DNA of 64,000 bases, from the NCBI GenBank assembly GCA_017979445.1, contig CM030715.1, forward strand, positions 12,330,187 to 12,394,186, in the 5' to 3' direction. The stretch comes from Akebia trifoliata (taxonomy: Eukaryota; Streptophyta; Magnoliopsida; Ranunculales; Lardizabalaceae). Positions within the stretch are counted from its first letter, which is position 1. Every line of letters starts with the position of its first letter. Made by a program: the position numbers and the translations under genes. Shown here piece after piece: positions 56,339 through 64,000 of this stretch. The notes below the pieces were generated by a model. That model did no database searches. It saw only the letters and a list, made by a program, of their open reading frames with translations, and had not been told where the DNA came from.

Positions 56339-56343
56339 CCTAG

Positions 56344-56900
56344 GCAACAGGTCTACTAGATCAATTCTCCTTTATGCAAACGACCAATGATTAATGAGAG
56401 AGTTGAGTTGCACTACTGGTTAACAAATTATCGTTTCATGTCTTTGACAATTGTCACAGTGCTTGATGTGCAGAGCTGTGTCATTTTGCAAATAGGACCA
56501 GAAATGCCCTTGAGAGAGTACCTTGTGGGCCAAAGACCTTGTCCCATAATGATTTCCACAATCGCCTTCGTGAATCTCGCTCAGCATGTCCTTTGCTTCT
56601 TCTGATGCTAGGCAACATAGGAGTAGTCCTCTAATTGACTTTCAATACAAAATCCCATCTAGAACAATGTATCTTTCTACTCTATTTTTTATTTGTCTGG
56701 CCTTTTTAGGATCGTTGGGCAACTCTCCATGCTGTAGGAAGGCTAGGATTGGGCTCATCCATCCTCAATCCTCTACTGTTGCTACCATGCTGACCAACTC
56801 TAGTTGGTCTATCTTGCGATTTTCCTGATAGCCTAATGTTAATTCTCTTTTGTCTTATCTTTTCCTGTTAGCATTGAGGCTATGAAGGCTAGGTCATCTA
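56344..56900 (-). pseudogene. TE9 integrase, N-terminal part
   Basis: The minus strand gives RSLAHKVLSQGHFWSYL and HCDNCQRH, which with the preceding EIHEGDCGNHYG complete the HHCC zinc finger. DLVDLLPR with the first catalytic Asp follows, directly at the TE10 insertion. Upstream is SPILAFLQHGELPNDPKKAR. The frame continues at 50528 with ALGNLTF. The plus-strand frames 56387-56605 and 56586-56828 are shadows. Confidence 0.83.
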
Positions 56901-57600
56901 TATGCCTGTTGTTTGTTCTTGGTATTTGTGCTCTACTCTGACTTCCCAAACTCAAAGCATGGCAGACTTGATTTTCTCCAAATAAAGTTGCATTCTGGGA
57001 TCTCATGCTTCAAATGTCCTGTTGACGTGATTAACTACTAGCTGCGAGTCATTGTAGATTGTAGCCCCAGTTACCCCAATCCGATTAACAAATAGAAGTC
57101 GAGCAGTATTGTCTCATATTTTACTTCATTGTTCGACACCTTGAATCCCAATCTAACTTTCATCTCTATCCTGGATCCATTAGGAGTGATCAGCACCACT
57201 CTTATTCCTAACCCCTCTAGGCTTGAAGATCCATCCATGTAGACTCTATACTCGGGATGATTGTGCATTTTTTATCCTTCTTTAGCATGCTCCAACTCAT
57301 CTACCAACATATCAATTTTTTCTTCTACTGAGAAATCTACCATTGCTTCGCTTTTTAGCGAAATTCTGGGCTTATACTCAAGCCCAAACTCTACTAACTA
57401 TATAGCCCACTTTGTCATTTTTCCTGATCCCTCCGTCTTCTCTAAGATAGACTTTATGGGGTACTTTGTAATTACCTGCACTCGGTATGCCTGAAAGTAC
57501 GATCTTAGGGGTAATACTGTATAGACTATAGCTAATCCCATCTTCTCGAGTATGGAATAACGCATCTCTACGTTAGTAAAGGTCTTACTCAAGAAGTAAA
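56900..57600 (-). pseudogene. TE9 RNase H region
   Basis: Two frames are useful. 57398-57592 has FTNVEMRYSILEKMGLAIVY and YFQAYRVQVITKYPI, ending GSGKMTKWAI, the RT-linked domain. 57071-57268 has YMDGSSSLEGLGIRVVLITP with the catalytic Asp and KVSNNEVKYETILL with the Glu, i.e. the Tat-type RNase H. Downstream to 56900 only scraps are left. Several stops separate them. Confidence 0.83.
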
Positions 57601-58635
57601 TAGGCTACTCTATCATTGTTCCAACCCTGACCAAGATTGAACCGAGTGTACATTCTGAAATAGTCAGGTACAACTGTAGCTCATCTCCTACTTCTAGCTT
57701 AGAGAGTATAGGCAGTTTATCCAAATATTTCTTTAGCTCCACGAAGGCTTTCTCAAATTCCTCTGTCCACTCGAACTTGGTATTCTTCTACAACAACTGG
57801 TACGGTGGCTTATAGTTATTTGAAGATCCGGAAATCAATTAGTTTAGGACTACTACTCTTTCTGCTAATTTTTAAACTTGATTTTGTGTTTTCGGAGCGG
57901 ATATCTCTAATAGTCCTCTGATCTAGTGTGGGTTGGCTTCTATACCTCTCTTTGTGACCAGATAGCCTAAGAACTTCACGCGAAAGTGTACTTCTCCGAA
58001 TTGAGCTTCATCTCATCTTTTCTCAATCGAGAAAAAATCTCTTCTAGATCAGTAACATGATTTTCCTTCTTCTTACTCTTCACCAACAAGTCATCGATGT
58101 AGACTTTTGCAGTCTTGCTTAACAGATCCCTGAAGAGTTCTGTTACTAGCCTCTGATAAGTCGTTCTTGAGTTTTTCAACCTAAAAGGCATAATTTTGTA
58201 GCAATAGAGCTCTTGCTTAATTATGAAGGCTATCTTTCCTTGATCTGTTGGGTTAAGTTGTATCTGATTATACCCAGAATAGCGATTCATAAAGGATAAC
58301 TTTTTATGGCATAAAGTTGCATCTACCAACTGGTCTATCCTCGGCATAAGAAAATTGTCTTTAGGGCAAGCCTTGTTTAGGTTTGTAAAGTCAATACAAA
58401 CTCTAACCTTTCCACTCTTCTTTGGTACTACCACAATATTCGCTATCCAATTAGGAAACTGTACTTTTCTGATGAACCCTATTTTTATTAGCTTGTCCAC
58501 TTCTTCGTTTACTGCTTCTCTGAATTGTGGTGCTAATCTCCTTGGCTTATGTTTTATTCGCTTGAAAGTCGATTCCATATTCAAGTGATGGTAGATCATT
58601 TCTAGGCTGATGCCAGCATCTCTTCTATGGACCAA
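57600..58635 (-). pseudogene. TE9 reverse transcriptase
   Basis: The 219-residue frame at 57976-58635 spans nearly the whole fingers and palm: FIRKVQFPNWIANIVVVPKK, VCIDFTNLNKACPKDNF, IDQLVDATLCH, FMNRYSGYNQI, YCYKIMPFRLKN, VYIDDLLVKSKK (YIDD at residues 179-182) and MKLNSEKYTF. The first catalytic Asp (family FMDAYSGYNQ) is Asn at residue 117, so the enzyme would be inactive despite the open frame. The thumb at 57600-57975 is broken. The plus-strand frame 58355-58588 is a shadow. Confidence 0.9.
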
Positions 58636-58639
58636 GAAA

Positions 58640-59345
58640 AATGTCCCGATTTCTCCTTAGGCAGTCTGTTAGTTTTTTCAACTCTTCTGCTGTCAACTCT
58701 GCTTCTAGTCCAATTTTCCTACCTTCCCCTACATCCACCATCTTGACATTCTCTAAGCATGGGGGTTCTTTAGGCTCGTCCTCTCCCCTACTATAATTGT
58801 TATTGCTGAACTTTAACTTCAGAGGGCTCCTCCTTGTCTAGTGTATATGCTTGTGCTGCTACCTGGTCCCCTCGTATATCCCACATCCCTTACAACATTG
58901 GGAACCTTAGGACTTGGTAATATGTAGAGAGAACAACCTTCATCTCATGTGTCCATCATCTACCCAGGATGGCATTGAATGGTGAGCTTGCCTCAACAAC
59001 CATAAACCTGGTCATCAAGCTTATCAATTCTACCTACACGGGTAAGACTATCTTCTCCCATGGTTGGTTTGTTTTTCCATTAAACCCAATCAAGGGTATT
59101 CCTGTTGGGGTGAGCACGTTTCTACTAAGGCCTATCTTTAGAAAAGCCAAAGTGTACAAAATATTGACAAAACTATCGTTGTCGATCAACATCCTCTTGA
59201 GAATAAAGGTGCCCAACTGGAGGGTTACTACAAGGGCATCATAATGGGGTCTCACTACTCCCTCCAGATCCATATCCATGAAATTCACGGTTTGCTCCTC
59301 ATAGGGCTCTATCTGTTTTGTAGGCATGCTCCTTACTATGTAGAC
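58640..59345 (-). pseudogene. TE9 aspartic protease
   Basis: The 97-residue frame at 59034-59327 reads HYDALVVTLQLGTFILKRML, then IDNDSFVNILY at the active site, where Tat elements have an IDNGSS box: Asp 49 is kept and the Gly is Asp. LIGFNGKTNQPWEKIVLPV follows. The stretch down to 58640 links to RT with stops. The plus-strand frame 58969-59244 is a shadow. Confidence 0.83.
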
Positions 59346-60836
59346 GTGAGCCAGACGCTCTACTCGACATCTCTTGATCCTTTCGTCAATCCTGCTCTAG
59401 CCTGACCTTCTACTTTCTTGCTTGAAGACAACATGTATTACTACTGCCCTCCCATCCTGCCCTTTAACAGGTGGTTGATCAGACATCTAGTTCCTATCTT
59501 TGGGTGGATTATCCCTCTGTCTTACTAAGTAGGTCTTCAATCTACCCTACTCTGCCAACCTCTACAAAAACATTCTCAAGGCCTAGCATTTGTTAGTGGT
59601 ATGCACCCGCACATTGTGATACTCATAGTATTGCTCATCTCGATTTATCTGATCTCGAGAAAGTGGTACTGGCCATTCGAAATAAGACTCATTCATAATG
59701 AGTAGAAAAATCTCATTAGGGAGCATAGAAAAATATGTCCCCTCTCTCTTCCGTTTTCTGTTATACTTGAGAGATCTCTTTCTACTATGCTATTGTGGCT
59801 AATGCTGCTTGTTAGGTTTCACCACAGTGTGTATCACTTTGCTCTTCCCCACCAAATTCTAGGGATCATCTTCTAAGCAAATATACTTTTCTGCTTTCTC
59901 GAATAGTTCACTCAATGCCTTTAGTTTCTTCTTCACAAGAAACCTATACAATCTTGAGCTAGATGGCAAGGAGTTCTTGAATGCCATTATGACCATTCTC
60001 TCATCGCAGTTCTCTAGGGACATTGCTTATTCTTTGAATCTCCTTGTAAATTCTGTGAGACTCTCCCTAGATTGCATTCTCATGCTAAGCAGCGTATCAA
60101 CGTCTCCATCATTCTTTTTATTGCTAATGTAACGTGTTACAAAAATAATATAGAGCTCTTCGAAAGAAACTATGGATCCACATGGCAACTTATGGAACTA
60201 TGTTAACGCATTCCCCTACAAACTTGAAGTGAACAATCTGCACATCAGTCCTTCGTTTCCTTCCTACAAGGCAAGCATCTGTCAGAAGTGAAAAAGATGA
60301 TCCACCGGGTGTTTCATCCCTGAATAAAGAGTGAAGTGTAGTGGCATGAACTTATTTGAAATTTCTTCCGCCAAGATCTCTGTTGAAAAGGGAGACTTTT
60401 GAATCCCCCTAACAGCTTGTGCTGCCACCATGCCTATATTAGCATTCTTCATCATCTCTTTCTCCTTCCTGATCATCTCTCTGATCTCCTTCCGTGTCAA
60501 ACCCATTACAAACTCTGCCTGCATAGTTGCAATAACAACTTCTGTCTCTCCTTCTCTTATTGGGATTAACAACGAAGCATTTTTTTTCTATATTTCATGT
60601 GCGATCATCTCCAACTGAAGGTTGAGGATCTCTCGATGGTAGATCTTGTCTCACTATTACTAGTTATTGAGACGCTAACTCAAATCTCGATTCTATTTGG
60701 CTAAGTCATCTATTTTTTTCTGCATCTCTTCTCATTGCTTACTCATGACCTCTAACATTGCCAAGAGTTGAACATTTACGAATGGTTCCACTAGTGGGGA
60801 TGCATTGATTTCAGTGGTTCTTGTGGATCTCACCAT
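59346..60836 (-). pseudogene. TE9 gag
   Basis: Starts at 60836 with MVRSTRTTEINASPLVEPFV, 58 bases after the LTR end. It shows a helical N-terminus, the 96-residue frame 60282-60572 (LTRKEIREMIRKEKEMMKNA), the capsid core FHKLPCGSIVSFEELYIIF and MRMQSRESLTEFTRRFKE, a conserved SLPSSSRLYRFLV, and near 59600 a decayed zinc-finger text YYEYHNVRVHTTNKC in which the first Cys of the family is Tyr. About ten in-frame stops. The plus-strand frame 60430-60618 is a shadow. Confidence 0.82.
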
Positions 60837-60870
60837 TGTTTCTACTAAAATCAATATGCTACTAGTTTTC

Positions 60871-60887
60871 CCATAGATGACGTCAGT
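60871..60887 (-). other. TE9 primer-site region
   Basis: The minus strand reads tgacgtcatctatggga, corresponding to tggcgccgtctgtggga usual next to Tat 5' LTRs, with CpG-type changes. It sits six bases from the LTR. Confidence 0.65.
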
Positions 60888-60893
60888 TCTATG

Positions 60894-61469
60894 AGGTCAA
60901 AATCTAGAAGGCAGTGCTGATGGACTCTGCCACACTAATCCAAAGTCACTCTAGCCACCTCCCTCCTCGTGCCAACATGGTACCTACCAAAATCACTATG
61001 ATAGTCAAGTTAAAGAAATAGAGAAATAGTTTAAAGAACTAGTTAGACCTCCAATCCGCTAAAAGATCCATTCTACTATACTCACTGTGCTATTTATGGA
61101 TCCTTACTATGAATCTGGGTTTCCCCCTTTTTGGGCGACAATCCTGAGCAATCCCCTGATTCTCTAGATCCACAAACGAAAAGAGGATCTTCTGGATTGG
61201 TCGTATTATACTGCAAAGATCTCCTCTGAGATCTTTGGGATTGACGTGTGCATATCAAGATTACGATTATTTTATGACTAGATCTGCCCTACTTGGTAAA
61301 CCAGGTCTTCTTTAGTGTTGTGCTACCCTTCTAGCCAGACTAGGAAGATCTTTTTTTTGACCTGCCTTGCTGAAAGGGTAGCGCCTGTATGTTGATCTGT
61401 GCATGGTACCACTTAATCAGCTTGGACATGTGTACGGGTCAGAAAATTGTGCAGTTATTTTCCTCTACA
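60894..61469 (-). repeat. TE9 5' LTR (576 bp)
   Basis: Starts tgaggtcaaa and ends cctctaca on the plus strand; matches 44800-45364. The minus-strand TATA candidate ccataaatagca is at about 61088-61099. Confidence 0.83.
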
Positions 61470-64000
61470 ATTCATATACACAAAATATATATTTTAAGTA
61501 AAGTGAAAAAAATAGTGTAAGAACCTTTATCTCAACAAGTTCTTCTAGCTAAGGTTCTTGAATTTCTTGTTTATTTTTTCTACTTTAATTCTCCAAATCT
61601 TCCTATTCAACTCTCGGAAGTATAATATTTTTTTCTTTCTAAAATTGATTTAAAAGAATTTGAAATAAAAAACAATAGAGGAGAAGGGATTTTATAATCA
61701 AAATTTATAATAAACAATACATTAATAATCCTAATGTTCTCTCTCTCTCTCTCTTTCTCTCTTCCTTTAATAGAATGAAATTAGCCAAGGTAAAAAGTCA
61801 TTTATTTCTCAAAAATGTCATATTGAATTTGGAATCTCCACATTCTATTAAAAACACCCACCACTAATTCCTCTTTAAATCTAGAACTCGTTAATTTAAA
61901 AACTCTCATCGTTGATTTTTTATTTACAAGCCTTAATTAATTAAATTTTTTCTAAAATATCAAAATTATTTTAGCCTATTTTTTTCTTTACAATTATTTA
62001 TTATCTTTCCAATATTTTAGTTTAATCCCCAATTTAAAATCACACAACTACATTAGATAAATACTCAAATAAAACTCATCAGGTCCAAATAATCAAAAAT
62101 CTTATTTTAGATTTGGATTTCTACAAAGAGAAACATAGACAGAGATTTGCTGAGTAGAGAGGGCAAGATAGAGACATAGAGAGGAGTTGTTGACTAAGAG
62201 AGAGAGAGAGAGAGTTGTTAAAAAGAGAGGATGAGACACAAAGAGGAGTTGTTGTTAGAGAAAGAGAAAGTGTGTGTGTGTGTGTGCGCCCATACGAGAG
62301 AAATGAAATGAGGGGAGGGGGAAGGATTTTTAATGGGTTTGTCCGAACAAAATTGTAGAAGGCATGGGTCCCACTGATGGATTTATTCCAATCCTTGGTC
62401 TCGGCACGAAATCATGAATAAGCTCTACCAAGGATTACCAAGCATTTGGTACTGAGTTTCCCCTTCCGTTTTTAGTAACAAAATGAAACAGAAGTAGGAC
62501 CAAACTGAGAGTTAGCAGCATAGACAAAGATGGATTTGTGAATGATAAATACAAGTTTCCTATATTCATAGGAATCAATGGGAGAATGGAAAATTGCTCA
62601 AGTGGGCTGTTTGGCGTCATCGTAAGAAACACAAAGGTTTATCCCAACAAAACTATAGCAAATGTGATGTTTATCCCCCCTAAAACTCTAGCAAGTGAGC
62701 CCTACAAACTTTTGAAGGGGTAAAAAAAGAAAGATTGTAAAATTAGAGGGGTATTATTGAAAAAGAAAAAGAGGGTGGAGGAGGATGAGACTAAAAACAA
62801 TGAAGTCGAAAGGAGATGAGAAAAGAAATAGTGGAGGAATATTATAAAAATAAAGTTGAGGTTAAGAGGTAAAAAATGAAAAACAATATTGTGGGTTAAA
62901 GAGGAGATATAATAAAGTTAAATGGAGGGAAGACAAAGAAATGTATAAGTGGTTGGGACATTTGTCCAACCATAAAAAAATTTTATAATATAAATTTATA
63001 TTTTATGACTCACCTAATAATCATATGATGAGTAACTGAGTCGATTCAAGTCCTAAGTTTTCTGCTTTTAAGACACCTGATCAGTTGATTCAATTGTAAT
63101 AATATGATCTGATCCAGGCTCTTGGATGGTAAGCTGACCATCTAGGAAAAGCTTTTGATTTGGATAGTCAAGATCATTTGATAAAATCGAAGTTTGAGTG
63201 TAGGAAAAATGTTCATGGGAGTCAATAAATTATGGTTATCTAACACGTGTACGGCACAGATAGTAGTACTTGAGGGCGCCCTAACCAAAAGCGTTCCGAA
63301 ATATAAAATCAACAATTCTACCATGATCGTTCCAACACACGTATTACAAAAGCTTCAAAAGGATTTGGCATACAACCTACTAAAAAGAAGTGCTAAAATA
63401 TTCAAATGTTGTTTAGTATCTATCAACCATTTTACCTTTCCTTTTTATTTTGGAAAGTTACATAATTGTGCTACATTTGGAGAATATCTAATTGCACCAA
63501 TTAAGTCAAAAGATTATTATATTTGTTTCTAAGGAAGGAATATCTAAGTTCCAAATCTATGACTTAAGGGAATACACCACTAAAAGCTTTAAGAGTGAAA
63601 CCAACACAAAAGAATATAAAAGACGCCTAAGTGGTGGGAATCTTCTTTTGCTACTAACTTTAGTGAAGTAGCTAGGAAGGTAACATGATTCTTTCTTTAA
63701 TTCAGTAGGGTTTTATTAGAGGAGTATATATGGATAGTAGATCTGTATGGGTTTTCATGACCCTGAACCGATCCAATTAATAATCACAACTCAAGAGGTA
63801 TATTTTTATGGTATGATATATATATCTCAAAGGAGAAAATTATAGAATCTGATAACATTTAATTTCAACATTGCTGGAGAGAGGCCCAATATTTATAATC
63901 TATTTCTTTGTTTTAAATGATTAGTGAGGTCCTAAGAATCATTGGATCCAAAATGCATACCGAAGAGATGGTGTTACAAATTATTGATCGGTTTCATCCA
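61470..64000. other. AT-rich flank without recognisable gene or element
   Basis: No LTR family of the window recurs here. A CT microsatellite lies at 61739-61760, GA-rich runs at 62100-62245 with a short duplication (gaggagttgtt at about 62163 and 62241), and a GT repeat at 62270-62286. An inverted repeat ccaatccttggt / accaaggatta (62390-62401, 62438-62448) could form a hairpin. The open frames of 61 and 112 codons at 62538-62723 and 63194-63532 show no motif that I recognise. It could be low-copy host DNA or an unknown element. Confidence 0.4.

Larger units (their letters stand above)
44798..61469 (-). mobile_element. TE9: Tat-lineage element with antisense ORF and 3' tandem array, split by TE10
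   Basis: Short LTRs (about 570 bp) at 44798-45364 and 60894-61469 enclose, on the minus strand, gag, protease, RT, RNase H and integrase, a 106-bp tandem array, and a plus-strand ORF remnant beside the 3' LTR. A Tat-type primer region lies at 60871-60887. TE10 sits in the integrase gene. Without TE10 the element is 10.9 kb. The architecture (antisense ORF plus repeats after pol) recalls Grande and Retand elements; exact clade not determined. Possible target duplication attta (44793-44797) and attca (61470-61474). Confidence 0.87.

Noticed and set aside
60127..60138. gtaacgtgttac in TE9 gag, close to the TE10 palindrome
   Set aside because: Single copy in coding sequence of an unrelated element; likely coincidence.
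63194..63532. 112-codon plus-strand ORF near the right edge
   Set aside because: No motif, no codon pattern or splice signals that I can defend; may be chance. Left as unassigned flank.

Overview
The window is plant nuclear DNA, most likely intergenic heterochromatin of a eudicot; I could not identify the species. Almost all of it is old Ty3/gypsy LTR retrotransposon sequence, nested up to three levels deep and broken by stops, frameshifts and deletions. I found no intact host gene and no rRNA, tRNA, CRISPR array or bacterial-type operon. The plant assignment rests on Athila, Tat/Ogre, Tekay/Del-like and other chromovirus lineages, their plant-type primer binding sites, and AT-rich, stop-riddled spacers.

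Layout, with element names used throughout. TE1 (1-9240, minus): leader and 5' LTR of a Tat/Ogre-like element that runs off the left edge, interrupted by TE2 (1480-7208, minus), a chromovirus with two 539-bp LTRs. TE3 (9241 to about 13340, minus): Tat/Ogre gag-end, protease, RT and RNase H remnants. TE4 (about 13340-20110, plus): Athila gag-end, protease, RT, RNase H, integrase and 3' LTR, with the 5' end missing. TE5 (about 20870-35400, plus): 5' LTR, primer site and start of a second Athila-like element, whose LTR is split by TE6 (21749-34712, minus). TE6 is a 13-kb Tat/Ogre element with gag, almost no pol, and a 3' untranslated region full of tandem repeats; it is itself hit by TE7 (26054-27255), a solo Athila LTR. 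TE8 (35699-44662, plus): Tekay/Del-like element with 2.9-kb LTRs. TE9 (44798-61469, minus): Tat element with gag-pol on the minus strand, a tandem array after pol, and a degenerate ORF on the plus strand next to the 3' LTR. Its integrase gene is split by TE10 (50534-56338, plus), a chromovirus of the TE2 family, whose 5' LTR is split by TE11 (50950-52734), a solo Tat/Ogre LTR with a perfect 5-bp target duplication. From 61470 to the right edge there is AT-rich sequence with microsatellites and no recognisable gene.

How the parts relate: no element can move on its own as it stands. The value of the window is structural: target-site duplications, split reading frames and an empty-site paralogue let the insertion order be read (TE9 then TE10 then TE11; TE5 then TE6 then TE7; TE1 then TE2). 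The least ordinary parts are the antisense ORF unit of TE9 with its own TATA-like box, the tandem arrays in the 3' regions of TE6 and TE9, and the copy-variable minisatellites inside the Tat/Ogre LTRs. Lineage names come from motif recognition only, without a database search. I did not find a clearly new biological system.
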